Source of the DNA: Azophilus sp964572185
GTDB taxonomy: Bacteria > Pseudomonadota > Gammaproteobacteria > Pseudomonadales > Azotimanducaceae
Reading direction: 5' to 3'
DNA length: 39,465 nt
Assembly: GCA_964572185.1 (NCBI GenBank)
Contig: CAZNFI010000004.1
Span: 1 to 39,465, forward strand
The first letter of the stretch is position 1. Each line of letters begins with the position of its first letter. Both the position numbers and the translations under genes were made by a program. The notes under the pieces are model-generated. The model was not told the DNA's origin and did not search any database. It was given only the letters and a program-made list of their open reading frames with translations. This document shows positions 1 through 8,396 of the stretch, in pieces.

Positions 1-1030
1 CTGGCATGGCGCGCCCGGTGTGTTCGTCGACAATCACCACCTCGCCGTTCGCGACCATGTAATCGACATCGCGCCTGAACAGCGCATGCGCTTTCATTGC
101 CGCTTGCAGGTGATGCAGCAGATTGAGGTTGCTGGCCGAATACAGGCTGTCATGTTCATCGAGCAGACCCATCTTCACCAGTTGCCCCTCAACGAACGCG
201 TGGCCCCGTTCGGTCAGCTCCACCTGCCGGTTCTTTTCGTCGACCAGAAAGTCGCCTTCCTTTTCCGGAGGCGTATCCGGGGCCGGGCCTGGAACTTCCC
301 GCTTGAGTCGCAGCGCCAGCCGGTTGGTCTGCTTGTAGAGCTCAGTGCTCTGTTCCGCCGGACCGGAGATGATCAACGGCGTACGCGCCTCGTCGATCAG
401 GATCGAATCGACTTCATCGACGATGGCGTAGTGAAGGTCGCGCTGAAACTTGTCCTCCAGCGTGAATGCCATGTTGNNNNNNNNNNACTCGTTATTGGTG
501 CCATAAATCACGTCCGCCTGATAGGCGGCACGCTTGTCCATGGGGTTCTGCCCCGACTGAATAACGCCGACGGTCAGCCCCAGCGCCTCGTAGATGGGCC
601 CCATCCAGGCCGCGTCGCGGCGGGCAAGGTAATCGTTGACCGTGACGATGTGCACGCCACGACCGCCAATGGCATTGAGATAGGCCGGCAGCGTGGCAGC
701 CAGCGTTTTGCCTTCACCGGTGCGCATCTCGGCGATGCGGCCTTCATGCAGGGTGATGCCGCCGATCAACTGTACATCGAAGTGACGCATCTGCTTGCTG
801 CGCCGGGCCGCCTCACGCACGGCGGCAAAAGCTTCCGGCAGCAGTTCATCGAGACTTTCGCCGTTCCCGAGACGTTCCCGCAGTTCGCCGGTAAACGCCT
901 TGAGTGCCGCATCGCCCATGGCTTCGAAACGGGGCTCGAGTGCATTGATGCGGGCAACGGTCTTGCCCATGCGCCGCAACTCGCGGCTGTTCTTGGTGCC
1001 GAACAAGGCACGGAATAGCTTTCCAAACAC
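1..1030 (-). CDS. secA: SecA preprotein translocase ATPase, N-terminal part (runs off the window)
   Basis: SecA is the ATPase that drives preproteins through SecYEG at the inner membrane. The visible 5' part starts at a GTG (1028-1030), giving MFGKLFRALFGTKNSRELRR, the usual SecA N-terminus. It contains the Walker A stretch RTGEGKTLAATLPAY, then IYGTNNE, then after the N-run NMAF, DEVDSILIDEARTPLIISGP and finally DEHTGRAMP before the window edge. An N-run at 477-486 interrupts the conserved YGFDYLRDN stretch. About 22 bases should be missing there, so 10 N keeps the frame but is too short. It lies downstream of the M23 peptidase gene with about 145 bp between them, an arrangement I recall from pseudomonads. 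The identification is certain; the 3' part is simply outside the window. Confidence 0.97.
   Translation of the reverse strand, partial: MFGKLFRALFGTKNSRELRRMGKTVARINALEPRFEAMGDAALKAFTGELRERLGNGESLDELLPEAFAAVREAARRSKQMRHFDVQLIGGITLHEGRIAEMRTGEGKTLAATLPAYLNAIGGRGVHIVTVNDYLARRDAAWMGPIYEALGLTVGVIQSGQNPMDKRAAYQADVIYGTNNEXXXXNMAFTLEDKFQRDLHYAIVDEVDSILIDEARTPLIISGPAEQSTELYKQTNRLALRLKREVPGPAPDTPPEKEGDFLVDEKNRQVELTERGHAFVEGQLVKMGLLDEHDSLYSASNLNLLHHLQAAMKAHALFRRDVDYMVANGEVVIVDEHTGRAMP
477..486. other. Assembly gap (10 N) inside secA
   Basis: Ten N interrupt secA between the codons for GTNNE and NMAF. Family alignment from memory (GTNNEFGFDYLRDNMAF) predicts about 22 missing bases, so the run is a placeholder and not a measured length. 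Confidence 0.9.
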
Positions 1031-1061
1031 GAACGTTTGCCAAGCGGTCAGGAGGCCGTGG

Positions 1062-1067
1062 ATTTTA
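1062..1067 (-). promoter_or_regulatory. Possible -10 element upstream of secA
   Basis: TAAAAT on the minus strand, about 30 bp before the secA GTG. No good -35 hexamer is seen 16-18 bp upstream, so this is a weak candidate. The same spacer holds a 12-bp CCCGGGCCCGGG palindrome near 1135. Confidence 0.25.
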
Positions 1068-1175
1068 CAGCTTTTTCAGCGCAATTAGGCTTCGTGAGGC
1101 CGCATTCAGGATTACGACGCCGAACCGCATCCCCCGGGCCCGGGCGATCTGCGGAATCGAAGCGCCGATGCGCGC

Positions 1176-2090
1176 TCAGGCCTTGCGCCGGGTGAGGTAC
1201 CTGGACGGGTTGAGGTGGCGCCCGTTCTTGAGCACCTCGACATGGACATGGAAGCCGGTGGTACGTCCGGTAGCGCCCAGGCTGCCCACGACATCGCCGC
1301 GCTTGACGATATCGCCGGTCTCGACACGCAGTTCCTGATGGTGTGCGTAGCGGGTCATGACGCCGTCGCCGTGATCGATTTCCACCAGCTTGCCATAGCC
1401 GGCGCGCGGGCCGGAATACACAACGATGCCGGCAGCAACGGCAACGACATCGGCCCCTTTCTGTCCGGCGATATCGATGCCGGTGTGCCAGCTCAGCTTG
1501 CCGCTGATCGGATCTACCCGACGTCCATACGGAGATGACACCCATCCGCGATGGACCGGCCATCCGGACGGCGTCGCCGCGTCCCGATGTTCCTGATTGT
1601 CCAGAACCGACTCCAGAACCCGCAATTCGTCTTCGCGGTCGCGAATGTCCACGGCGAGTGCATCGAGCGCGCTACCCAGGTCGGGCCAATCCAGCGTCGT
1701 CTCGCAATTGCCGACCGGCCCGCCAATGGGAGCCGGCTGATTGAGGCCGATTTCATCGAGAGAGATTTCGGCGACCTCGGCAACCTGCGCGCCGATCGCC
1801 TCCATTCGCCAGAGCTGGGCCTGCATCTGCGCGAGCTGCCGGCCGACCGCTCCGCTCTCGGCGACAGCCTGTGTTTCAAGCTCCTGTACGCGGGCATCCT
1901 GATCCGCCAGTTGCTCTCGCCACTGGTCGATCATTCCGGGTACCATGAAATGCGTGTTGACTATTGGATAGAGGACTGCGCTGAAGGCGAAGGCGATACC
2001 GAAAACCAGGGCAACCCCGGCCGCCAGACTCAGCCAATTCAGCCGAATCGACCGTGCACTACCACCATTGCGGACCAGAATCAGTTTCAC
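1176..2090 (-). CDS. M23 (LytM-type) metallopeptidase with N-terminal membrane anchor
   Basis: Predicted peptidoglycan endopeptidase of family M23. From the GTG start at 2090 (MKLILVRNGG) the protein is 304 aa. One membrane segment (about residues 18-40, LAAGVALVFGIAFAFSAVLY) is followed by a Gln/Glu-rich coiled-coil-like stretch. A C-terminal LytM domain opens with SSPYGRRVDP. The zinc and catalytic motifs are complete: HTGID (HxxxD), the His of YAHH, and HVHVE (HxH), so an active enzyme is expected, unlike the degenerate EnvC type. A longer frame to 2177 exists, but its first 29 codons look unlike a protein N-terminus and AAGGTG lies 12 nt before the GTG. It is divergent from dciA and upstream of secA, matching the pseudomonad order. 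Substrate specificity cannot be read from sequence. Confidence 0.88.
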   Translation of the reverse strand: MKLILVRNGGSARSIRLNWLSLAAGVALVFGIAFAFSAVLYPIVNTHFMVPGMIDQWREQLADQDARVQELETQAVAESGAVGRQLAQMQAQLWRMEAIGAQVAEVAEISLDEIGLNQPAPIGGPVGNCETTLDWPDLGSALDALAVDIRDREDELRVLESVLDNQEHRDAATPSGWPVHRGWVSSPYGRRVDPISGKLSWHTGIDIAGQKGADVVAVAAGIVVYSGPRAGYGKLVEIDHGDGVMTRYAHHQELRVETGDIVKRGDVVGSLGATGRTTGFHVHVEVLKNGRHLNPSRYLTRRKA

Positions 2091-2162
2091 GGCCGCCGTC
2101 ACACCTTGCGGGCAGGCATGATCTCGTCCTCTCGCCCCTACTGCCATCACCAGGCGCCATTC

Positions 2163-2182
2163 TCGCCGTGCACGCACGGCGA
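2163..2182. promoter_or_regulatory. 8-bp perfect inverted repeat between divergent dciA and M23 genes
   Basis: TCGCCGTG and CACGGCGA flank a CACG loop. It sits in the 115-bp divergent region, 24 bp before the dciA ATG. It could be an operator or an mRNA hairpin. No family is assigned. Confidence 0.4.
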
Positions 2183-2205
2183 ATCAAGCTGATTGACCAC
2201 GCCGC

Positions 2206-2553
2206 ATGAAGATTGACGAACTGTTGAATCCCGGTTCGTACCCGCGCCGACACGGCCGAAAACCTCGCCCGGACGGTCGCGAGTACCACAACAGGCTGAA
2301 ATCCCTGCTGGGCCAGGCCACCCGACAGAAGGCCTGGACCCGCGAATTGCGGGCCGTGCTACCGGACCAGGTCGGCAGTGCGTGCCGCGTCGTCAATGTG
2401 CGCGGCGACACGCTGGTGGTGGCCTGCAGCGACGGCGCGGTGGCGACACGGCTGCGATTTCAGGCACAGGACGTCATCGACCGGCTCAGGTGCCTGAACG
2501 AGTACCGACACCTCAAACGGATCGAGATCGGCATTACTCGCAGTAGCGCCTGA
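2206..2553 (+). CDS. dciA: DciA-like DUF721 protein
   Basis: DUF721/DciA proteins are the replicative-helicase loaders of bacteria that lack DnaC. The 115-aa product has an N-terminal region (MKIDELLNPGSYPRR) and the DUF721 core with VNVRGDTLVVACSDG and AVATRLRFQAQDVIDRLR, typical of the family. It is the only plus-strand gene in the first 17 kb. It is convergent with ftsZ and divergent from the M23 gene, as I recall for the pseudomonad locus. Its ATG has no strong Shine-Dalgarno sequence. Family membership is clear; the helicase-loader role is inferred from characterised homologues. Confidence 0.85.
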   Translation: MKIDELLNPGSYPRRHGRKPRPDGREYHNRLKSLLGQATRQKAWTRELRAVLPDQVGSACRVVNVRGDTLVVACSDGAVATRLRFQAQDVIDRLRCLNEYRHLKRIEIGITRSSA

Positions 2554-2597
2554 TCCCGTAGCTGCCGGTCGGCACCCCGGCCGCGTTGCTCCTCCTT

Positions 2598-2615
2598 GTG
2601 TGGGGCCTGCCACAC
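2598..2615. terminator. Possible bidirectional terminator hairpin between ftsZ and dciA
   Basis: GTGTGG-GGCCTG-CCACAC forms a 6-bp stem with a 6-nt loop in the 127-bp convergent spacer. There is no T-run on either side, so a Rho-independent terminator is doubtful. Confidence 0.25.
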
Positions 2616-2680
2616 GGCGTCGTCGCGCCTTGCCGGGAACCAAAATGGCCTGGCGACCAAAACCCCGCATTTGCGTAGTG

Positions 2681-3823
2681 TCAGTCAGCCTGTCTGCGCA
2701 GGAATGCCGGGATGTCGAGCATCTTCTCTTCGAGGTGTGCTTCTTCGGCGAGATTGCCCATGCCGTAGCGCGCCTGGTGGCGCTCGTAGGCCGGGCGTTC
2801 CAGTTCCTCGTAGCTGGCCTTGCCCTGCTGTACGCGCTGCATTTGCGTGTTGTCCACAACCACGTTCGGCGTGACGGCGCCCAGGCCAGTGGCGACGATG
2901 GTCACCCGCAACTCGTCCTCCATGGAAGGGTCGATAACGGTCCCCGCGACCACCTTGGCACCATCCGCGGCAAACCCTTCGACCATCTTGCCCACATCCT
3001 CGAACTCGCCGATGCTGAGGTCCGGCCCCGCACTGACATTGACCAGAATTCCCCGCGCGCCCTGCAGATCCACATCTTCCAGCAGCGGGCTGCGAATGGC
3101 GGCGTCGGCGGCGTCGACGGCGCGGTTGTCACCGGTCGCGGTACCGGTGCCCATCATCGCCATTCCCATCTCCGCCATCACCGTGCGCACATCGGCGAAA
3201 TCGACATTGATCAACCCCGACCGGGTGATCAGTTCGGCGATGCCCTGCACCGCGCCAAGCAGCACGTCGTTGGCGGCTGCAAAGGCATTGAGCATGCTGG
3301 TGCGTTCGCCGAGTACCGCCAGCAGCCGCTGGTTGGGAATGGTGATCAGCGAGTCTACGCATTCCGCCAGTTCGGCAATTCCGCGGTCGGCGACCTCATC
3401 GCGCTTTTCAAACTTGAACGGACGGGTGACGATGGCAACCGTCAGAATTTCCATCTCCTTGGCGACACGCGCCACTACCGGCGCCGCACCGGTACCCGTA
3501 CCGCCGCCCATGCCGGCGGTCACGAAAACCATGTCGGCACCGCCCAGAAGCTCCGTGATCCGCTCGCGGTCCTCGAGCGCCGCTTCCCGGCCGATGGTCG
3601 GATTGGCGCCGGCGCCGAGGCCCCGGGTGATTGAACTGCCCAACTGCAAAATGGTTGGTGCATCCAGGTTTTTCAACGCCTGTGCATCGGTATTGGCGGC
3701 GATGAACTCAACGCCTTCGATGCGGGTTTGGAGCATGTGCTGGACGGCGTTGCCACCGCCGCCACCCACGCCGAAAACCTTGATTACGGCACTCTGGGGG
3801 CCACTGTCTATCAATTCGAACAT
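2681..3823 (-). CDS. ftsZ: Cell division protein FtsZ
   Basis: FtsZ is the tubulin-like GTPase that forms the Z-ring. The 380-aa length matches E. coli (383). Visible are the nucleotide-binding GVGGGGGNAV (about residues 18-27), the tubulin signature GGGTGTGAAP, and the T7-loop region NVDFADVRT. The C-terminal peptide DIPAFLRRQAD binds FtsA and ZipA. The start is the ATG at 3823, preceded by AGGAG at good spacing. An upstream in-frame TTG at 3841 would overlap the Shine-Dalgarno sequence. It is the last gene of the coupled dcw cluster, 14 nt after the ftsA stop. lpxC, which normally follows, is not here; ftsZ runs into convergent dciA. Confidence 0.98.
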   Translation of the reverse strand: MFELIDSGPQSAVIKVFGVGGGGGNAVQHMLQTRIEGVEFIAANTDAQALKNLDAPTILQLGSSITRGLGAGANPTIGREAALEDRERITELLGGADMVFVTAGMGGGTGTGAAPVVARVAKEMEILTVAIVTRPFKFEKRDEVADRGIAELAECVDSLITIPNQRLLAVLGERTSMLNAFAAANDVLLGAVQGIAELITRSGLINVDFADVRTVMAEMGMAMMGTGTATGDNRAVDAADAAIRSPLLEDVDLQGARGILVNVSAGPDLSIGEFEDVGKMVEGFAADGAKVVAGTVIDPSMEDELRVTIVATGLGAVTPNVVVDNTQMQRVQQGKASYEELERPAYERHQARYGMGNLAEEAHLEEKMLDIPAFLRRQAD

Positions 3824-3837
3824 GTATCGGTCTCCTG

Positions 3838-5067
3838 TCAAAGATTGTCGCTGAACCAGTTCCTGAGTCTGCTGAATGCTCCGCCGCCCGTTGTCCGGGC
3901 CTGTGCGGACTGTTCTTCGTGTCGTTGCTTGCCGAACATCAAGAGCCCGACGCCCGTCGCGTAAATGGGGTTCCTGACAATGTCCTTGAGCCCCGAAACG
4001 TTGGCGGGCGAACCGACGCTTACCGGCATGTGGAAGATCTCCTCGGCGAGTTCCACCACGCCTTCCAGTTTTGATGCCCCCCCAGTGAGCACCACACCCG
4101 CGGCAATGAGGTCCTCGAACCCACTGCTGCGAAGTTCTGCCTGAATCAGGGTGAACAGCTCGTCATAGCGCGCTTCCACCACTTCGGCCAGGGTCTGCCT
4201 GGACAGTTCCCTGGCCGGCTTGTCGCCGACGCCCGGCACCTTGATCAGCTCGTGAGGCTGTGCCAGTTGCGGTAGCGCACAGGCGTACTTGATCTTGATT
4301 TCTTCAGCGTTGTGCGTCGGTGTCCTGAGCGCCGTCGCTATGTCGTTGGTCACCTGGTCACCGGCAATCGGTATCACCTTGGTGTGGCGGATTGCACCGC
4401 CTGAGTACACGGCGATGTCGGTGGTACCGCCGCCGATGTCCACCAGGCAGACGCCGAGGTCGCGCTCATCGTCGGAGAGCACGGACAAACTCGACGCCCA
4501 CTGTTCCAGAACCAGGCCGTCCACCTCGAGCCCGCACTGTTCGATGCACTTTTCGATGTTCTGGCTGGCATTCACCGAACAGGTCACCAGGTGCACCTTG
4601 GCTTCCAGCCGCACGCCCGACATGCCGAGTGGCTCGCGCACCCCTTCCTGATTGTCGATGACGTATTCCTGGGGCAGTATGTGCAGGGTTTTCTGGTCGG
4701 CGGGAATCGGCATGGCCTGAGCGGCATCGATTACCCGCTCCACGTCCTGAGCCATCACCTCCCGGTCACGAATGGCGACGATGCCGTGCGAATTGAAGCT
4801 GCTGATGTGGCGCCCGGCGATACCTGCGTAGACCGACTCGATCGGGCAGCCGGCCATGAGTTCCGCTTCTTCCACCGCGCGCTGAATCGAGAGCACGGTC
4901 GACTCGATATTGACCACCACGCCCTTCTTCAGCCCGCGCGAGGGGTGCGAGCCGATACCGATGACCTCGATGCTGTTGTCCGGTGTCAAGTCGGCGACGA
5001 TCGCAGCCACCTTGCTGGTGCCGATGTCCAGGGCAACGATGCGTGCCAGATGGTTTTCCGAAGTCAT
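3838..5067 (-). CDS. ftsA: Cell division protein FtsA
   Basis: FtsA is the actin-like membrane tether for FtsZ. It is 409 aa (E. coli 420). Motifs: ALDIGTSKVAAIVADL (phosphate 1), VDIGGGTTDIAVYSGG (phosphate 2), VVLTGGASKLEGV (adenosine). The C-terminal amphipathic membrane-targeting helix reads SRLRNWFSDNL. The ATG at 5067 overlaps the ftsQ stop as ATGA, which implies translational coupling. An in-frame extension to 5130 would overlap ftsQ by far more and lacks family similarity. Confidence 0.97.
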   Translation of the reverse strand: MTSENHLARIVALDIGTSKVAAIVADLTPDNSIEVIGIGSHPSRGLKKGVVVNIESTVLSIQRAVEEAELMAGCPIESVYAGIAGRHISSFNSHGIVAIRDREVMAQDVERVIDAAQAMPIPADQKTLHILPQEYVIDNQEGVREPLGMSGVRLEAKVHLVTCSVNASQNIEKCIEQCGLEVDGLVLEQWASSLSVLSDDERDLGVCLVDIGGGTTDIAVYSGGAIRHTKVIPIAGDQVTNDIATALRTPTHNAEEIKIKYACALPQLAQPHELIKVPGVGDKPARELSRQTLAEVVEARYDELFTLIQAELRSSGFEDLIAAGVVLTGGASKLEGVVELAEEIFHMPVSVGSPANVSGLKDIVRNPIYATGVGLLMFGKQRHEEQSAQARTTGGGAFSRLRNWFSDNL

Positions 5068-5879
5068 GTCGTTTCCACTACCGCTGTCGTTCCCACCGCC
5101 TCGGCATGCTGCACGTTCGGCTCCCGCCAACGCACCGCCATGCCGTTGCCGTACCTGAGGTCGACGTAATCAAGGGCGTGCGCTCGTCGTTCCAGCAGCC
5201 GTGACCAGGCCAGCAGAAAGCGCTGCATGCGCTCGCGCAGGCTGTCGGCGCCAAGCATCACGATCAGTTGCTGCGATGCGTCCGGCTGCAGGGGCTCCGA
5301 CTGCGCATCACCCGGCAGCAAGTCCGCCGGCAACGAGGCGCCTGGCGACGTCATGAACGGCCTGGCCCCGGCAATCACCAATTGCCACTCACCAATCTCG
5401 TTTTCCGAGACGCGCCGGATCAGCAGGTCGGCCGCGGACGCCATGCCCTGCAGGTAACGGTAAATCTCCATGGCTTCCTTGGGGCTCGACAGGGCGCACT
5501 GGAATTCCGGCAGGTTCGCGGGAGCATTCGGCGTGCTGACCAACTCGCCGGCAGGGGTGAGATAGTGCTGGTCCGACCACCGCGCCACCACGTTGCGACG
5601 CGACACCCGCACCACGATGGTGTCCGGCCACACCTTGCGCACACTGACTGTTCCGGGCCACGAAAGGGCCTTGACACGGTCACGCAGTTGCGCCACATCA
5701 ACGGTCAGCAGGCGGCCATCGAGTACCCGCCCGATCTGGCGTCGGATCTGGGCGGCTTCGGTCTCGGCAAGCTGCCCCTCCACCTTGACGACGCGAATCT
5801 GGCGGTCCAGGGCGATCCAGGCAAAGGCTCCGGCCGATACCAGCACCAGCAGGGCAGCCAGGGCGAAAACACTACGCAT
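5064..5879 (-). CDS. ftsQ: Cell division protein FtsQ
   Basis: FtsQ is the bitopic divisome protein that links FtsA and FtsK to FtsB/FtsL. It is 271 aa: a short cytoplasmic end, one membrane helix (residues 4-24, VFALAALLVLVSAGAFAWIAL), and a POTRA domain opening with RQIRVVKVEGQL and containing RKVWPDTIVVRVSRRNVVARW. The beta domain follows. The ATG at 5879 overlaps the end of murC by 8 nt (ATGCGTAG). ddl and murB, usual neighbours between murC and ftsQ, are absent. Confidence 0.95.
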   Translation of the reverse strand: MRSVFALAALLVLVSAGAFAWIALDRQIRVVKVEGQLAETEAAQIRRQIGRVLDGRLLTVDVAQLRDRVKALSWPGTVSVRKVWPDTIVVRVSRRNVVARWSDQHYLTPAGELVSTPNAPANLPEFQCALSSPKEAMEIYRYLQGMASAADLLIRRVSENEIGEWQLVIAGARPFMTSPGASLPADLLPGDAQSEPLQPDASQQLIVMLGADSLRERMQRFLLAWSRLLERRAHALDYVDLRYGNGMAVRWREPNVQHAEAVGTTAVVETT

Positions 5880-7242
5880 CTTCGACTCCCCGCAAGCGAT
5901 TCGAAACCTGGTTGACGTTGCCGGCGCCCTGTACCAGCACCACATCCCCCTCCCGCACCACATCGCCAAGCCGTTCCAGGGCATCGGCGGGACTGGCCGC
6001 AAACAGCGGCTCGATGCCGCCCCGCCGCCGGATTCCGCAGCTCAGCGCCCTGCTGTCGGCACCGGCGATGGGCGCTTCACCCGCCGAGTAGACCTCGACC
6101 AGCAACAGCAGGTCGACCTCGCTGAGCACTTCGACGAACTGGTCGTAGAGATCGCGCGTGCGGCTGTAGCGATGCGGTTGATAGACCATGACCAGTCGCC
6201 GCTGCGGCCACACCTGGCGCACCGTTTCGAGAACCGCCCTGACTTCCGTCGGGTGGTGCCCGTAGTCGTCGACCAGGGCGACCTCGGCGGCGCCGACCCT
6301 GATCGGCTCAAATATCTGAAAGCGGCGCCCCACGCCCGAGAAACCCGCCAGTCCATCGAGAACGGCCTGGTCATCGATGCCTTCCTCGGCGGCCACGGCA
6401 AGCGCAGCCAGCGCGTTGAGCACATTGTGCCTGCCGGGAACCGCCAGGCTCACCTCCAGCGGCCGGCNNNNNNNNNNNNNNNNNNNNNNNNNNNNNNNNN
6501 NNNNNNNNNNNNNNTCCGCGAGCAGGCCACGCAGCACCGGGTCATCGATGCATAGAATCGCCGTGCCGTAGAAAGGCAGGCGGTGCACGAATTCCACGAA
6601 CGTCGACTTGAGCCGTGCAAAGTCGTGGCGGTAGGTCGCCATGTGGTCGCGATCGATGTTGGTGACCACCGCCACCATCGGCTGCAGGTAGAGAAAGGAG
6701 GCGTCGGATTCATCCGCCTCGACGATAATCGTGCGGCTGCCACCGAGTTGTGCGTGCGTGCCGGCGCTCTCCAGCAGCCCCCCGATCACAAAGGTCGGAT
6801 CCTCGCCGGCGGCCTGATAGATGGACACCAGCAGACTGGTAGTGGTGGTCTTGCCATGCGTACCCGCTATGGCGATGCCATGCCGGTAGCGCAGCAGTTC
6901 GCCAAGCATCTCGGCACGGGGGACTACCGGGATACGCGCCTTGTGGGCAGCTTCCAGTTCCACGTTGCCCGGCGCGACGGCGCTGGAAACCACGACCACG
7001 TCGGCTCCCCGGACCTGCTCCGCGGCGTGCCCGTGAAACACCGTCGCACCCAGGGCCTCGAGCCGCTCGGTGGTGGCCGACAGTGCCAGGTCGGAACCGG
7101 AAATGTCGTAACCCTGATTGATCAGCACCTCGGCGATGCCCGACATGCCGGCGCCGCCGATTCCCATGAAGTGAATGCGCTGTACCCGGCCCATCTCCGG
7201 AACCCGGTAAGCCATGAGCCCGTTGCCGCCCGCCGCGCTCAC
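5872..7242 (-). CDS. murC: UDP-N-acetylmuramate-L-alanine ligase MurC (interrupted by gap)
   Basis: MurC adds L-Ala to UDP-MurNAc in the cytoplasm. Motifs: HFMGIGGAGMSGIAEVL (Rossmann domain), AGTHGKTTTTSLLVS (ATP loop), the metal-binding EADESDASF, and PGRHNVLNALAALAVA. The start GTG at 7242 overlaps the ftsW stop as GTGA and follows a strong GGAGGAGGG. An N-run (6468-6514) lies between RGLLA and PLEVSLAVPGRHN. The family has roughly 40 residues there, against about 16 implied by 47 N, so the apparent 456 aa is too short (E. coli 491). murG, which normally precedes murC, is missing. Confidence 0.96.
   Translation of the reverse strand: MSAAGGNGLMAYRVPEMGRVQRIHFMGIGGAGMSGIAEVLINQGYDISGSDLALSATTERLEALGATVFHGHAAEQVRGADVVVVSSAVAPGNVELEAAHKARIPVVPRAEMLGELLRYRHGIAIAGTHGKTTTTSLLVSIYQAAGEDPTFVIGGLLESAGTHAQLGGSRTIIVEADESDASFLYLQPMVAVVTNIDRDHMATYRHDFARLKSTFVEFVHRLPFYGTAILCIDDPVLRGLLAXXXXXXXXXXXXXXXXXRPLEVSLAVPGRHNVLNALAALAVAAEEGIDDQAVLDGLAGFSGVGRRFQIFEPIRVGAAEVALVDDYGHHPTEVRAVLETVRQVWPQRRLVMVYQPHRYSRTRDLYDQFVEVLSEVDLLLLVEVYSAGEAPIAGADSRALSCGIRRRGGIEPLFAASPADALERLGDVVREGDVVLVQGAGNVNQVSNRLRGVEDA
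6468..6514. other. Assembly gap (47 N) inside murC
   Basis: The frame is kept across the gap. Comparison with E. coli MurC from memory suggests about 120 missing bases and not 47. Confidence 0.85.
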
Positions 7243-8321
7243 CTCGAGCCCTCCTCCAGGCGCGCCCGGCAGACCAGGCCAACCAGCGCGCAGCAGACCA
7301 CCAGGCTGTTGCCGCCGTAACTTACAAAGGGCAGGGTCAGGCCCTTGGTGGGCAGAATGCCGCTGCTGACACCGAGATTGATCAGCGCCTGCACACCGAT
7401 CGTGATGCCGACGCCATAACAGAGATAACCGCCGAACTTTTCCCCGTTTACCAGCAGCCGGCGGCCGATGTGCAGCGTCCGATAGACCAGCACACCCAAC
7501 AAGGCGATTAGTGCCAGGGCGCCGGCCAGCCCCAGTTCCTCGGCCACCACGGCGAAGATGAAATCGTTGTGCGCTTCCGGAAGGTAATAGAGCTTCTGAA
7601 TGCCGGCGCCGAGACCAAGGCCGAACAGTTCGCCACGCCCGAACGCAATGAGCGCCTGCACGAGTTGATAACCCTGGCCGAAGGCGGTTTGCCAGGGGTC
7701 GGTGAAGGTAGTCAGCCGCTGCAGCCGGTACGGCTGTGCAATGGCCAGCAAACTGAACAGTCCCGCCGCCACGAGCACCAGCGGGACGAAATAGCGCAGG
7801 CGCACCCCGGCCAGGAAAAACAGCGCACCGGCAGTGCCGCCCAGCACCACCACAGAACCGATATCCGGTTCCGCCGCCAACAGCGCCATCACCAGGGCAA
7901 GCACCGCAAGCGGCCCGACCAGCACACGCGCGTCTTCCCGCATCGACTCGTCGAATCGGGCAAGGAAGCCGGCCAGATACACCAGGATGAAAAGCCTGGC
8001 GGCCTCGGACGGTTGAAAAGTGCCCACACCCAGGTCGATCCAGCGCGTGGCGCCGTTCACTTTCTGGCCGATTCCCGGCACCAGAACGGCGGCGCAGACC
8101 ACCACGGCAGCGATCCAGGCAAACTGCCGGCAGCTGCGCCAGACCGTCAGCGGTATGGCCAGCGTCACCAGGAAGCCGGCCAGCGCCATCCCCAGGTAAA
8201 CGCCGTGACGGGCGAAAAAATCCTGTTCCATGGCGACCGAGGAGGAGGCCACCATCACCAGGCCAAAGCCCAGCAGCAACAACCAGGCGAACAGCAGCGG
8301 ACGGTCGAGACTAGCCGGCAT
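7239..8321 (-). CDS. ftsW: Septal peptidoglycan polymerase FtsW
   Basis: FtsW is the SEDS-family glycosyltransferase that polymerises lipid II at the septum with FtsI. The 360 aa are strongly hydrophobic, consistent with about 10 membrane helices. Conserved segments: NGATRWIDLGVGTFQPSEAAR, EPDIGSVVV, the catalytic-loop region AHNDFIFAVVAEELGLAG, and the C-terminal LPTKGLTLPFVSYGGNSL. It is somewhat shorter at the N-terminus than E. coli FtsW. The ATG at 8321 has GAGG about 11 nt upstream and lies 75 bp after murD. Its stop overlaps the murC GTG. Confidence 0.95.
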   Translation of the reverse strand: MPASLDRPLLFAWLLLLGFGLVMVASSSVAMEQDFFARHGVYLGMALAGFLVTLAIPLTVWRSCRQFAWIAAVVVCAAVLVPGIGQKVNGATRWIDLGVGTFQPSEAARLFILVYLAGFLARFDESMREDARVLVGPLAVLALVMALLAAEPDIGSVVVLGGTAGALFFLAGVRLRYFVPLVLVAAGLFSLLAIAQPYRLQRLTTFTDPWQTAFGQGYQLVQALIAFGRGELFGLGLGAGIQKLYYLPEAHNDFIFAVVAEELGLAGALALIALLGVLVYRTLHIGRRLLVNGEKFGGYLCYGVGITIGVQALINLGVSSGILPTKGLTLPFVSYGGNSLVVCCALVGLVCRARLEEGSR

Positions 8322-8396
8322 GGCGCACCGCCTCGCCCATGGCCAACAGCCGGGGTTCCCGCGTATCGCGAGCGCGCATGACCTGCCGCACCCCGC

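Noticed and set aside
1128..1146. CCCGGGCCCGGG palindrome as a terminator after the M23 gene
   Set aside because: It is a self-complementary GC run with no loop and no T-run; likely chance in GC-rich sequence.
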